48,713 bases of DNA, from the NCBI RefSeq assembly GCF_028066395.1, contig NZ_JALCBM010000013.1, positions 1 through 48,713 of the forward strand, written 5' to 3'. Shown here piece by piece: positions 1 through 10,772 of the stretch. The notes below the pieces were generated by a model, which ran no database searches, was not told the origin of the DNA, and saw nothing but the letters and a program-made list of their open reading frames with translations. Made by a program: the position numbers and the translations under genes. Positions within the stretch are counted from its first letter, which is position 1. Each line of letters starts with the position of its first letter. The stretch comes from Ruegeria sp. (GTDB lineage: Bacteria; Pseudomonadota; Alphaproteobacteria; Rhodobacterales; Rhodobacteraceae).

Positions 1-2
1 AC

Positions 3-836
3 TATGCGCTGATTTTCGGCAATTGGGGCGCACCCGAACTGGGTGTGACCGGTGCCGCGATTGCCTCTGTCGTCACCCAGCTTGTGTCGCTGGTGGCGGT
101 GGTGATTTACGCCGTGCGGGCAGAACCCGAACACAGGCTGTTCCAGCGCTTCTGGCGCCCGGATTGGGAGATGCTTTTGCGCGTCCTGCGTCTGGGCGTG
201 CCGATCGGGCTGACCACCTTGGCCGAGGTCACCTTGTTTGCCGCGTCGACCGTCTTGATGGGTTGGCTGGGACAGGTGCCGCTGGCGGCCCACGGGATTG
301 CCATGAACCTGACGTCAGCAACATTCATGGTACATATCGGTCTGTCCAATGTGGCGACGATCCGGGCAGGCAATGCGTTGGGCCGGAGGGATCGGGCGCA
401 TCTTGAAAAAGGGGCGATTGCGGTGACGGTGATGTCTTTGGTGACATCGGTGCTGACCATCATCCTGTTCCTGACCTGCGCCGAGCCGCTGATTTCCCTG
501 TTCATGGAGCCCGACGACCCGCAGCGCGGGCAGATTCTGGCGATTGGCACGGGTCTGCTGGCCGTGGCGGCGCTGTTCCAACTGGTCGATGGCGCTCAGG
601 TCATCGCGCTGGGGCTGTTGCGCGGGTTGCAGGACGCAAAGGTTCCGATGATGATCGCCGCGCTCAGCTATTGGGTTGTTGGCGTGCCGGCCTCGTATTT
701 CTTCGGTTTTGTACAGGGGATGGAGGGGATTGGCGTCTGGCTGGGTCTGGTGCTGGGTCTGGCCTGTGCCGGGGTTCTGCTGTTGGCGCGGTTCTGGCTG
801 CGGTCAGTGCGCAAAGTCGGGGTTCCGGCAGAGTAA
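3..836 (+). CDS. MATE family efflux transporter (5' truncated by window edge)
   Basis: Reading frame is open from base 3 and runs through the 45..836 ORF; multi-TM protein with MATE-like segments (RLGVPIGLTTLAEVTLFAASTVLMGWLG, GLLRGLQDAKVPMMIAALSYWVVGVPASYFFGF). Confidence 0.9.
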   Translation, partial: YALIFGNWGAPELGVTGAAIASVVTQLVSLVAVVIYAVRAEPEHRLFQRFWRPDWEMLLRVLRLGVPIGLTTLAEVTLFAASTVLMGWLGQVPLAAHGIAMNLTSATFMVHIGLSNVATIRAGNALGRRDRAHLEKGAIAVTVMSLVTSVLTIILFLTCAEPLISLFMEPDDPQRGQILAIGTGLLAVAALFQLVDGAQVIALGLLRGLQDAKVPMMIAALSYWVVGVPASYFFGFVQGMEGIGVWLGLVLGLACAGVLLLARFWLRSVRKVGVPAE

Positions 837-840
837 ACGC

Positions 841-1242
841 CTAGTTTTTGCTCAGCCGATCCGCCTTTTTGCGCACCAGGACCGAGCGCAGATCGTGCAT
901 CGCCATCAACAGCCGGTCGGTTACATCGTCCAGCTGTGCGTCACTGGCCTTGGACTGCGCCCATTGCGTGGTCAGGTTCAGATGATCCACCGCGCGGTGG
1001 ATATCGTCGATATCCCGTTGCGCCAGCAGCGCCTGCCGTGCCTCCATCCAGCGCTGGATTTCGGCCGTGTCACCATCGGACAGCGCGCGCTGCCCCTGCG
1101 GTTTGACCTCGCCATTGCGGATGTTGATGACGGCGATCTGTTCCATCTCGATGCGCTGGTGGCGGTTTTCCGTGTCGATCCTGAACACAACAGCCCCGTT
1201 CTCGCGTATACGAAAATAGTATTCGGGCAGGGCTGTGGTCAT
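841..1242 (-). CDS. Hypothetical protein, 133 aa (MTTALPEYYFRIRENGAVVFRIDTENRHQRIEMEQIAVINIRNGEVKPQG...)
   Basis: ORF trimmed to the ATG at 1242, just upstream of the aminotransferase stop region. Confidence 0.75.
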   Translation of the reverse strand: MTTALPEYYFRIRENGAVVFRIDTENRHQRIEMEQIAVINIRNGEVKPQGQRALSDGDTAEIQRWMEARQALLAQRDIDDIHRAVDHLNLTTQWAQSKASDAQLDDVTDRLLMAMHDLRSVLVRKKADRLSKN

Positions 1243-1256
1243 GGTGTCCTCCGGGT

Positions 1257-2940
<1,684 letters not shown>

Positions 2941-2944
<4 letters not shown>

Positions 2945-3198
2945 CCGAACCGCGCGAAGTGCGGATCAGGCGTATGAAGATGCGGTCGATGCGGCGCGGG
3001 ATCAAGGAAATGGACCTGATCCTGTCGTCCTATGCGGATCGCAATCTCGATCGTATGGAACCGGTCGAGTTGGATACCTATGACGCGTTGCTGCATGAAA
3101 ACGATCAGGACCTGTATCAATGGGTCACCGGTCAGGTGCCCGCGCCTGATCCGTTTGCGGCGTTGATCGCGGATATCGCGCAAACCTTTCAAAAATAG
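2941..3198 (+). CDS. sdhE: Succinate dehydrogenase assembly factor 2 (SdhE/DUF339) family protein
   Basis: RRMKMRSMRRGIKEMDLILSSYAD...YDALLHENDQDLYQWVTGQ; overlaps the upstream stop by 4 nt. Confidence 0.88.
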
Positions 3199-3276
3199 CT
3201 TAAAATCCGGCTTAACCGATTTTTCGGGATTTCGCGTCATCGTGCCCAGAACGACGCGAGTGAATCGGAGGATCGT

Positions 3277-3774
3277 ATGAGTATGGAAATGCAGGCCTCC
3301 GCCCAGGGGACCAAGGGGTTCATGTCCAGCTATCTTGAGGCGCTGGCGCTGGTCGAGCGTCTGCACCGGCTGCTGCTGGATGTCATCAAGGACGAATTTG
3401 AACGGGTCGGCGTGCTGGAGATCAACGCCGTTCAGGCGCTGCTGCTGTTCAATATCGGCGATCACGAAGTGACAGCGGGTGAGTTGAAAAGCCGTGGCTA
3501 CTATCAGGGCAGCAATGTCAGTTACAACCTCAAGAAACTGGTTGAGATGGGCTATATGCACCATCAGAGGTGTGAGATCGACCGCCGCTCAGTCCGGGTT
3601 CGGTTGACGCCGCGCGGGCGCGAGATACGGGATATCGTCTCGGACCTGTTCGCCCGCCATGCCGAGGGGTTGCAGGGCCGGGGCGTGCTGGGTCTGGACG
3701 GGATCGAGGATATCACCGGATCATTGCGCCGGGTGGAACGGTATTGGACCGATCAGATCCGATATATCTACTGA
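3277..3774 (+). CDS. MarR-type winged-helix transcriptional regulator, LdtR-like
   Basis: INAVQALLLFNIGDHEVTAGELKSRGYYQGSNVSYNLKKLVEMGYMHHQRCEIDRRSVRVRLTPRG; wHTH architecture resembling alphaproteobacterial LdtR. Confidence 0.8.
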   Translation: MSMEMQASAQGTKGFMSSYLEALALVERLHRLLLDVIKDEFERVGVLEINAVQALLLFNIGDHEVTAGELKSRGYYQGSNVSYNLKKLVEMGYMHHQRCEIDRRSVRVRLTPRGREIRDIVSDLFARHAEGLQGRGVLGLDGIEDITGSLRRVERYWTDQIRYIY

Positions 3775-3777
3775 TTT

Positions 3778-4497
3778 TCACCGCGTTTGCGGGGACAGTT
3801 CGGACAGGATCAACCCCTCCAGTTCCTTGATCAGCTTGCGGGTCATGGCGTCCTCATAGGCATCAAACCCCAGCGCGACTTCGACAAAGGCGCCGGGGCC
3901 CCGGATGACCCAGGCGTTGTAATAGGCGGACAGCTCTCCGATCTGAACTTGGCGTTCATCGTCTGCCGAAGGGTCGTCGGCACCGATCACCAGCCCGTTG
4001 ATGGTGATGCCCGAACGGATGAGGTCGTGTTTGACGTCGCGCGGGTGTGGGCCCAGATTGTGCTTGCCATCACCGGACAGGTCCAGCGTGCGCTTCCAGC
4101 ATTCGGGTTGACGGGCCAGCAGGTCTGCGCCGAACCGCATGGCCGAACCGACCGCAGTGCCTTGTGGGGCGGGTGACCGGTTCACCGCGCTCAATCGCTG
4201 CGCAATCCCTTGCAGGTCAGCTGCCGAGAGGATTTCGATCCAATCCAGAAGCAGGCGCTGATGGTCGGTTTCACTCCATTCATAGACCGCAAGACGGATC
4301 GGGGCGTCCGGGTTCGACAGGATCAGTTGCTGCACGGTGGGGCGCAAGAGCGCACGCGCCAGCCCATCCAGTTGCAGCCGGTATTCGCGATGATCGACCG
4401 AGCCGGACACATCCAGCCCCAGCGCAAGTGCCTGCCGACAATTCGCCCCGACCGGGCTGGCCAACAGCGCAAACAGCAGGCCCAGCAGGCGAATCAT
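3778..4497 (-). CDS. DUF1194 domain-containing (VWA-like) secreted protein, copy A
   Basis: Signal peptide plus CRQALALGLDVSGSVDHREYRLQLDGLARALL, RTLDLSGDGKHNLG, TINGLVIGADD. Confidence 0.87.
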   Translation of the reverse strand: MIRLLGLLFALLASPVGANCRQALALGLDVSGSVDHREYRLQLDGLARALLRPTVQQLILSNPDAPIRLAVYEWSETDHQRLLLDWIEILSAADLQGIAQRLSAVNRSPAPQGTAVGSAMRFGADLLARQPECWKRTLDLSGDGKHNLGPHPRDVKHDLIRSGITINGLVIGADDPSADDERQVQIGELSAYYNAWVIRGPGAFVEVALGFDAYEDAMTRKLIKELEGLILSELSPQTR

Positions 4498-5198
4498 TCC
4501 GAGGTTCCCGGCGCGGCGGTGCTCAGTTCCACCCCTTTCAACTCGCGTTCCAGTTTGCGGCGCATGGCGCGTTCGAAATCTTCGAATCCTTGCGCGATTT
4601 CCAGAAACGCGCCGGGGCCGTGCAGGACGTTGTTTTCGAAGAAGGGGATCAGGAACAGCTCTCCTTCGAAATCGGCGGCGTTGATGACCAGCCCGTTGAC
4701 CACCGTGTTTTCAAAGGGAAAATGCTTGTAGGCTAAATCCGGGCCATAGCCGTCATTGTTTGTCCCATCCCCCGACAGATCGATGGTCTGAAACAGGCAG
4801 CGCGGGGCCTGCTGCATCAACGAGGCACCAAATGCCAGCGCATGACCCATGGCCGTTGCTGACCCGCTGTCGGACCGGATGGATTGCTGAACGGTGGTGG
4901 CCGCCAGCAACAGGTCGGCCTCGGTCTCGATCATCGTCCAGTCCAGGATGAGGTGCTGCGCGGTCCGGCCGCTCCATTCATATACAGCCAGGGCAACAGG
5001 CAGCGGAGAGGAAAAGAACGCCTCCTGAACCTCGGGCGCGATCAGGGCCGCGGCCAGCCCCTGCCGCTGCAGGATGTCCTCTGCCTCATCGACCGACACC
5101 GAAATATCCAGCGCCAGAGCCAGCGCCAGACGGCACTGCTCGGCTGCGGCGGGGCCGGCCAGAACGGCCAGCCCCAAGGCAAGGGCCCGGCAGATCAC
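4494..5198 (-). CDS. DUF1194 domain-containing (VWA-like) secreted protein, copy B
   Basis: CRLALALALDISVSVDEAEDILQRQGLAAALI...QTIDLSGDGTNNDGYGPD...VVNGLVINAADFEG; paralog of the adjacent gene. Confidence 0.87.
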   Translation of the reverse strand: MICRALALGLAVLAGPAAAEQCRLALALALDISVSVDEAEDILQRQGLAAALIAPEVQEAFFSSPLPVALAVYEWSGRTAQHLILDWTMIETEADLLLAATTVQQSIRSDSGSATAMGHALAFGASLMQQAPRCLFQTIDLSGDGTNNDGYGPDLAYKHFPFENTVVNGLVINAADFEGELFLIPFFENNVLHGPGAFLEIAQGFEDFERAMRRKLERELKGVELSTAAPGTSE

Positions 5199-5623
5199 CA
5201 GTGCCCAGTGCTTTCCATGCTGGCCCAGGGTTCGGCCGGTTCCAGCGCCTGACCGTTCTGCAACAGCTCGACCGAGATATTGTCGGGTGAGCGCACAAAG
5301 GCCATGCGCCCGTCGCGCGGCGGGCGGTTGATCACCACGCCATTGTCCTGAAGGTGCTGACAGACCTCGTAAATATTGTCGACGCCATACGCGAGATGCC
5401 CGAAATGGCGGCTGTCATCAGGCAGCCCGTTATCGCCATCCCAGTTATAGGTCAGCTCGATCGGTGCGTCCTCTTGTCCCGGAGGGGCCAGGAAAATCAG
5501 CGTGAACCGGGCGGATTCATTCTCGTACCGGCGGGTTTCCTTCAGGCCCAGAAGTTCATAGAACGCCATGGATTTCTCCAGATCCTTCACGCGGACCATG
5601 GTGTGAAGATATGTCAGCGCCAT
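5195..5623 (-). CDS. gloA: Lactoylglutathione lyase / VOC family (glyoxalase I)
   Basis: [49 protein letters not shown]...[17 protein letters not shown]. Confidence 0.88.
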   Translation of the reverse strand: MALTYLHTMVRVKDLEKSMAFYELLGLKETRRYENESARFTLIFLAPPGQEDAPIELTYNWDGDNGLPDDSRHFGHLAYGVDNIYEVCQHLQDNGVVINRPPRDGRMAFVRSPDNISVELLQNGQALEPAEPWASMESTGHW

Positions 5624-5800
5624 CGCGGCTTCCCCTGCATTGGTTGTGATGGTCTGCAGATTAGCGCGCCGGTTCCCCAAGTCGAGGGGCCACAGGGACA
5701 CAATTCCGGATTCGCGCCAAAAGCCGCACATGTGGCGGTTCCGGTGTCGCCGTCCCCGATATATAGTGGGACGCGACTCAGTGCAGGAAAGGATCATTTC

Positions 5801-6712
5801 ATGCCGCTATCCGCCGACCAACTGGCCGAGATCGACGCGCAACGTGCCCAGTCTCACCCGACCCGCCGCGTTGTTGCCGAAGGTATGGAAGATCATCTGT
5901 ACACCGCGCATCAGGTGCTGGATCACGGCTTTGTCCGGGTGATCGACTATATGGGCGACGATGCCGCGATCTGTCAGGCGGCGCGGGTGTCCTATGGCAA
6001 GGGCACCAAATCGGTGCAGAATGACGAGGGCCTGATCCGTTATCTGATGCGCCACTGGCATTCCACCCCGTTCGAGATGTGCGAGATCAAGCTGCATGTC
6101 AAACTGCCGGTCTTTGTGGCCCGCCAGTGGATTCGCCACCGGACCGCGAATGTGAACGAATACTCGGCCCGCTATTCGATTCTGGACCGCGAATTCTACA
6201 TCCCCGCGCCAGAACATGTGGCCGCCCAGTCCGAGATCAACAATCAGGGCCGAGGCGACGCGCTGCAGGGGGAAGAGGCCGCGCGCGTGCTGGAGATCCT
6301 CAAGGCCGACAGCGCCCGGTGCTATGACAATTACGAGGCGATGATTGGTCAGGACGGCCAGCAGGGTTTGGCGCGTGAACTGGCGCGGATGAACCTGCCC
6401 GCCAATATCTACACGCAATGGTATTGGAAGGTGGACCTGCACAACCTGTTCCACTTCCTGCGTCTGCGCGCCGATCCGCATGCGCAATACGAAATCCGCG
6501 TCTACGCCGAAACCATGTGCAAGATCGTGGCCGACTGGGTGCCCTTCGCCTATCGCGCGTTCGAAGATTACCGTCTGGGTGCGGTGAACCTGTCGGCGCA
6601 GATGGTGACCTGCTTGCGCCGGATGCTGGCGGGCGAGGCGGTGACGCAGGAAAACTCGGGCTTGACCGCGCGCGAATGGCGCGAATTTCAGGATGTGATC
6701 AAGGACGGATGA
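5801..6712 (+). CDS. thyX: FAD-dependent thymidylate synthase ThyX
   Basis: ThyX motif [15 protein letters not shown] in [17 protein letters not shown]...; start at 5801. Confidence 0.95.
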   Translation: MPLSADQLAEIDAQRAQSHPTRRVVAEGMEDHLYTAHQVLDHGFVRVIDYMGDDAAICQAARVSYGKGTKSVQNDEGLIRYLMRHWHSTPFEMCEIKLHVKLPVFVARQWIRHRTANVNEYSARYSILDREFYIPAPEHVAAQSEINNQGRGDALQGEEAARVLEILKADSARCYDNYEAMIGQDGQQGLARELARMNLPANIYTQWYWKVDLHNLFHFLRLRADPHAQYEIRVYAETMCKIVADWVPFAYRAFEDYRLGAVNLSAQMVTCLRRMLAGEAVTQENSGLTAREWREFQDVIKDG

Positions 6713-6798
6713 GTGTCCAACAGAAGATACACCCGGCGCCAGCGAGCCTCGCGCCGAAACAGGCCCTGCGTTCAGGAAAACCCTGACGGGGGTAAAGC

Positions 6799-6827
6799 GG
6801 TCAACGGCCGATAATTGGCCGTTAACC
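6799..6827. terminator. Probable bidirectional stem-loop between convergent thyX and cspA
   Basis: GGTcAACGGCC-GATAATT-GGCCGTTaACC (10 paired positions, one mismatch) in the convergent intergenic gap. Confidence 0.5.
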
Positions 6828-6862
6828 TTCTTGGACTTGTCCCACCTTTGGCGAGATCAGTT

Positions 6863-7069
6863 TTACAATGGCTTCAAATCAGCTGCCATTTGGCGACCGT
6901 CACGCCCGTCCTGCAGCTCGTACGAGACTTTCTGATTATCAGCGAGCCCGGTCAGACCGGATCGTTCCACGGCTGAGATATGAACAAACACGTCCTTGCC
7001 GCCTTCGTCGGGTGCGATAAACCCATAGCCTTTGGTTGTATTAAACCATTTCACGGTGCCGGTTGGCAT
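6863..7069 (-). CDS. Cold shock protein CspA family
   Basis: MPTGTVKWFNTTKGYGFIAPDEGGKDVFVHISAVERSGL. Confidence 0.96.
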   Translation of the reverse strand: MPTGTVKWFNTTKGYGFIAPDEGGKDVFVHISAVERSGLTGLADNQKVSYELQDGRDGRQMAADLKPL

Positions 7070-7285
7070 TTCCCGTGTCTCCTTCCTACTTACACGTCAT
7101 CCCCCGAAATTGCCGGGGACAGTGGCTGGCGCAACCGCAACGCATCACTGTTCGCCCAAACGAGACGGCCCGAATTGCGTGTTTCGCCTTTTTCAACATT
7201 GCACGGTGAAGTAAAAAATCAAGAATAACCGGGGTAAGCTTTTCAATTTGCCCGATATTACATCAGACACAGGATCAGCCCGACC

Positions 7286-7603
7286 ATGCGCCTTTTTGGT
7301 TTGAAAAACTGCGACACCTGCCGCAAGGCATTGAAATCCCTTCCAAATGCCGAACTGGTTGATGTTCGCGCCCAAGGTGTGCCCGGCCCGTTGATGTCGG
7401 CGGCGTATGAGAAATTCGGCAAAGCCTTGCTCAATACCCGCTCCACAACTTGGCGTGAACTGGACGAAAATCAGCGCACGCGCCCCGCGCTAGAGCTGTT
7501 GGCGGACCATCCGACCCTGATGAAACGCCCGCTGATCGAAGATGACGGCACCCTGTTTCTGGGCTGGACCGAGGAAACCCGTCAGGGTCTTGGTGTCGCC
7601 TGA
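7286..7603 (+). CDS. ArsC/Spx family protein (arsenate reductase-like)
   Basis: MRLFGLKNCDTCRKALKSL...LADHPTLMKRPLIEDDGTLFLGWTEE. Confidence 0.85.
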   Translation: MRLFGLKNCDTCRKALKSLPNAELVDVRAQGVPGPLMSAAYEKFGKALLNTRSTTWRELDENQRTRPALELLADHPTLMKRPLIEDDGTLFLGWTEETRQGLGVA

Positions 7604-7644
7604 GCCAGCACATATGTGACATCTGCAACTGCGGAGACGAATGA

Positions 7645-8013
7645 ATGCGAAACGCTGCAATGATATTGGGCGTCATCGCCGGGATGATCGGCATGATGGT
7701 CGGTTTTGTCGGCTATGGCTTTGTGGAACTGATCGACCAGTTTGGCGAAATCGACGGGATTGCCGAACAGGTGGACAACCCGGAACTGGTGCAGTCGGCC
7801 TCGATCCTGGCGCCGTTGCTGGCGATTGCCGGTGGCGCGATGGCCCATGCGCGGGCTTTGATCGGGGGCATCATGCTGCTGCTGTCAGCGGCGGGGATGT
7901 ATTTCGCCTTTGGCTTTGGCGTCTTCACCATGTTCCCGATTGCTTTTGCCGGGGTGGCGGGGGTCCTTGGGCTGGCCGCGGGAAAACCGGACGAGCCCAA
8001 GGCGCATTTCTAA
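7645..8013 (+). CDS. Hypothetical membrane protein
   Basis: 122-aa hydrophobic ORF (MRNAAMILGVIAGMIGMMVGFVGYGFVELIDQFGEI...). Confidence 0.7.
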   Translation: MRNAAMILGVIAGMIGMMVGFVGYGFVELIDQFGEIDGIAEQVDNPELVQSASILAPLLAIAGGAMAHARALIGGIMLLLSAAGMYFAFGFGVFTMFPIAFAGVAGVLGLAAGKPDEPKAHF

Positions 8014-8044
8014 AGCGCTTTGCCTGTAACGGCGCTGGATCAAG

Positions 8045-8563
8045 TTACTTAAGGCGCAGCAACCGGTCGAGCGAGAGCGGGCCCGCGCCGTTGATCACCA
8101 TCACCAGAAACAGGAAGGTCCACATCACGCGCTGGTCCATCAGGGATGGGGCGGCGTCAAACAGGCTGCCCAGTTTCACCCCATGACCGGCGACGTCAAC
8201 CAGTGTTTGAACCCAGACAAAGCCGATCATGGCGACAGCGGCCAACCGGGTCAGCAAGCCGACCAGCAGCAGGGCGGGCAGTACAAACTCGGCTACGGTG
8301 CCAAAGAAGATGACGATGCGCTGGAAAAAGGTCATCTGGGTGACGTCCCACAGCACGGCCTCGGCGGCTTTGGGGAAGATCTGGCCGAATGCCCCGCTTG
8401 AGGGTGAGAAGATCGATCCGTCGATCTTCAGCATGGCCGAGTTCCAGTAGTAGACCAGCAGGACAGCGATAAAGACCAAGCGGGCCAATGTGGGCGTCAA
8501 CCAGCCCGAGGCGTGATCCACCTTTTCCATGGAAGCGTTGTAAGTTGAGATCAGGGCAGTCAT
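8045..8563 (-). CDS. DoxX family membrane protein of a bufferin-like operon
   Basis: Four-TM-like DoxX profile (TLARLVFIAVLLVYYWNSAMLKIDG...VLPALLLVGLLTRLAAVAMIGFVWVQTLVDVAGHG); 4-nt overlap with the DUF2063 gene. Confidence 0.82.
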   Translation of the reverse strand: MTALISTYNASMEKVDHASGWLTPTLARLVFIAVLLVYYWNSAMLKIDGSIFSPSSGAFGQIFPKAAEAVLWDVTQMTFFQRIVIFFGTVAEFVLPALLLVGLLTRLAAVAMIGFVWVQTLVDVAGHGVKLGSLFDAAPSLMDQRVMWTFLFLVMVINGAGPLSLDRLLRLK

Positions 8564-9321
8564 GTGTCCAGCCTTTCGATAGTCACGGAAGTAATCGCAC
8601 CGCCCTGTAACAGCAGTGCGAGGGTGGTTCCCAGGTCAAATTCGGGGGTCTCGGCGGCGGTCGCCTCGAATGCTGCGCCAATGGTTTGCCCGTCCTGAAT
8701 CCGGGCGATCCAGTCGGCACCGCCTGCGGGCAGCAGATGCGGGGCGGGGTCGTATTCCGGGCGGGTGATCAGGACATCCTGCGCACCTGCCTGCGGTTTG
8801 GGCGCATCGGCTTGCGAATTGTACTGCCAGATCGCAAAGATCGGCCAGTCGGACCGCAGCACCTGCACCGCCGGGGCCAGGGTCAGTTTCGCGGCCATCA
8901 GATCTTCGGGCGCAATGGCCAGCGCGTCGGGTTCGATTGGGTGGCCATCGGCGGCGTGATAGGCGCGGCGCAGCGCCAGTTCCAGCCGGGCGATATCTGC
9001 CAGATAGCCCAGATGCGAAAGCTGCTCCATCCCGGCCAGAAAACCGGGGAAGTCTTCGCCGTAGAACATCATCAACGGGGACGAGGGCGGGTGCTGGCGC
9101 AGGAAGATGCCCGCCAGACCGTCCATATTCTGTGGCCCCAGCAGTTTGGTGATCACCGGGAAGGCCTGATGCATCGCCTCGGTCAACGAGACGGCCACGT
9201 TGTTGCGGTAAACGCTGAACCGACGCCCGGCGGGGGCGGCATTGGCATCCTGCAAACCGTCTGGCACAGGGCGGCTGGCATCCAGCAGGGCCGAGTGGAA
9301 ACTGGTTTGCGACACGCTCAT
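8560..9321 (-). CDS. bufC: DUF2063 (HvfC/BufC N-terminal domain) putative RiPP recognition/partner protein
   Basis: [55 protein letters not shown]; adjacent to and overlapping the DUF692 gene. Confidence 0.85.
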   Translation of the reverse strand: MSVSQTSFHSALLDASRPVPDGLQDANAAPAGRRFSVYRNNVAVSLTEAMHQAFPVITKLLGPQNMDGLAGIFLRQHPPSSPLMMFYGEDFPGFLAGMEQLSHLGYLADIARLELALRRAYHAADGHPIEPDALAIAPEDLMAAKLTLAPAVQVLRSDWPIFAIWQYNSQADAPKPQAGAQDVLITRPEYDPAPHLLPAGGADWIARIQDGQTIGAAFEATAAETPEFDLGTTLALLLQGGAITSVTIERLDT

Positions 9322-10175
9322 GCGGGGACCCGGTCCAATGCGGTCTGCGCCCGTTCAGCCTCGGCCCGTAGCACCGGCCAGTCGGGCACATCGGTGTCCC
9401 ATTCGACCAGCAGCGGTTTGGGGCCGGACTGTTCCAGAACGTAGTCCAGCAGGGCCCAGACCGGATCGACCACCTCGCGCCCATGGCTGTCGATCAGCAG
9501 GGGGCGGCCGTGGTCGTCTTCGTCTTCGTCATGGCCGCCGAGGTGAATCTCACCCACCTGTTCCAGCGGATAGGCGTCGATATAACCTTGCGGCGAGAAA
9601 TCCAGATTGGTGGCCGAGACAAAGACGTTGTTCACATCCAGCAGCAGCCCGCAGCCGGTGCGCCGGGCAATCTCGCTCAGGAAATCGGGCTCGGACCAGG
9701 TGCTTTCCTCAAAGGCCAGATAGCTGGAGGGGTTTTCCAGCAGCATTTGGCGCCCGACCACCTCTTGCACCTGATCGATATGATCGCAGACGCGGGTCAG
9801 CGTGGCGTCGGTATAGGGCAGGGGCAGCAGGTCGTTCAGGAAATGGCTGTCATGGGTCGACCAGGCCAGATGTTCGGAAAAACTGGCCGGGTTCAGCCAG
9901 CCGACCAGATGTTTCAGTCGGGCCAGATGATCGGTATCCAGCGGGGTTTCGCCGCCGATGGACAGGCCAACGCCGTGGACCGAGATGGGAAACTGTTCGG
10001 ACAAATGGCGCAGCTGCGCCAGCGGGCGACCACCGTCGCCCATGTAATTCTCGGCGTGAATTTCCAGCCACGCCACCGGTTTTGCGTGTTCGAGAATCTG
10101 TGAAAAATGCTGCGGTTTATATCCGACACCCGGCGCGGCGGGCAGGCGGTTTGACCTTAATGCATCATCCAACAT
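9318..10175 (-). CDS. bufB: DUF692 family multinuclear non-heme iron oxidative enzyme (MNIO), BufB-like
   Basis: [39 protein letters not shown]...[12 protein letters not shown]...SEHLAWS...[14 protein letters not shown]...[12 protein letters not shown], conserved DUF692 His/Asp/Glu metal-ligand segments. Confidence 0.93.
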   Translation of the reverse strand: MLDDALRSNRLPAAPGVGYKPQHFSQILEHAKPVAWLEIHAENYMGDGGRPLAQLRHLSEQFPISVHGVGLSIGGETPLDTDHLARLKHLVGWLNPASFSEHLAWSTHDSHFLNDLLPLPYTDATLTRVCDHIDQVQEVVGRQMLLENPSSYLAFEESTWSEPDFLSEIARRTGCGLLLDVNNVFVSATNLDFSPQGYIDAYPLEQVGEIHLGGHDEDEDDHGRPLLIDSHGREVVDPVWALLDYVLEQSGPKPLLVEWDTDVPDWPVLRAEAERAQTALDRVPA

Positions 10176-10202
10176 CAGCGCGTTCCCTGATCACGATGAA
10201 AA

Positions 10203-10224
10203 GGGCGGGCGATAGTGCCCGCCC
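10203..10224 (-). terminator. Stem-loop between precursor gene and DUF692 gene (putative attenuator/partial terminator)
   Basis: GGGCGGGC-N6-GCCCGCCC perfect 8-bp stem, followed on the minus strand by TTTTC. Confidence 0.6.
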
Positions 10225-10248
10225 CCAAACGTCTTCGGTTATGTGGCC

Positions 10249-10551
10249 TTATGCCGGCAGGTCGCGGTCTTGCTCTTCCAGCGAGCCCTGGCGCGGTGTG
10301 CCATCTGCCTGTGCCGGCAGTTCGATATCGGCGCAGGTGCCGGCATCGACCAGCGTCCATGCGTTGCCCTGATAATCGACGGTCGAGGTGCCCGCGCAGG
10401 TGGTGCCGGGGCCTGCGGCGCAGTCATTCTGACCGGCCAGCGAAACGCCGTAGCACTTTTCTTTGGCTTGGGCCGACGCGGTGGTGGCTGCGCCCGATAC
10501 GGCGGCGGCAACTGCGGTTGCGATGACCAGTGATTTTGCGGTGTTCGACAT
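10249..10551 (-). CDS. bufA: DUF2282 family bufferin-like RiPP precursor (BufA1-like) with signal peptide and four Cys
   Basis: [27 protein letters not shown] | [50 protein letters not shown]...; Cys pattern C-x10-C-x7-C-x20-C. Confidence 0.88.
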   Translation of the reverse strand: MSNTAKSLVIATAVAAAVSGAATTASAQAKEKCYGVSLAGQNDCAAGPGTTCAGTSTVDYQGNAWTLVDAGTCADIELPAQADGTPRQGSLEEQDRDLPA

Positions 10552-10629
10552 CTCGGTAATCCTCTTGATGACTGGGTATGTCTGCTTGTGACAATGACAA
10601 AGGTAGTGGCTTCGGGGCCAGAGTTGAAT

Positions 10630-10652
10630 TCACGAGCCCGTGTCTCACGAGC
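10630..10652. promoter_or_regulatory. Direct repeat TCACGAGC (two copies, 15-bp period) upstream of the bufA-like gene
   Basis: TCACGAGC at 10630-10637 and 10645-10652, about 80-100 nt upstream of the start codon at 10551. Confidence 0.35.
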
Positions 10653-10722
10653 GCGTCAGGGGTAGTCATGCCATCTTGCGCATTAACAAACTGTTTTTGA
10701 AGCGGAAAATTGGAAATGTTTC

Positions 10723-10750
10723 AATCCGGCCCCGCATTTGGGGCCGGATT
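10723..10750 (-). terminator. Stem-loop downstream of thrS
   Basis: AATCCGGCCCC-GCATTT-GGGGCCGGATT, perfect 11-bp stem about 23 nt past the thrS stop; no strong U-tract. Confidence 0.6.
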
Positions 10751-10772
10751 CGAGGCGAATTGACGCCGATTG

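Noticed and set aside
8045-8563. DoxX gene as an unrelated respiratory oxidase subunit
   Set aside because: Its 4-nt overlap with the DUF2063 gene and typical co-occurrence with DUF692/DUF2063/DUF2282 place it in the bufferin-like operon.
10424-10669. 81-aa - strand ORF overlapping the bufA-like gene start as a possible small regulator
   Set aside because: Out of frame with bufA across its signal peptide; the sequence looks like frame-shifted leader with no recognisable domain.
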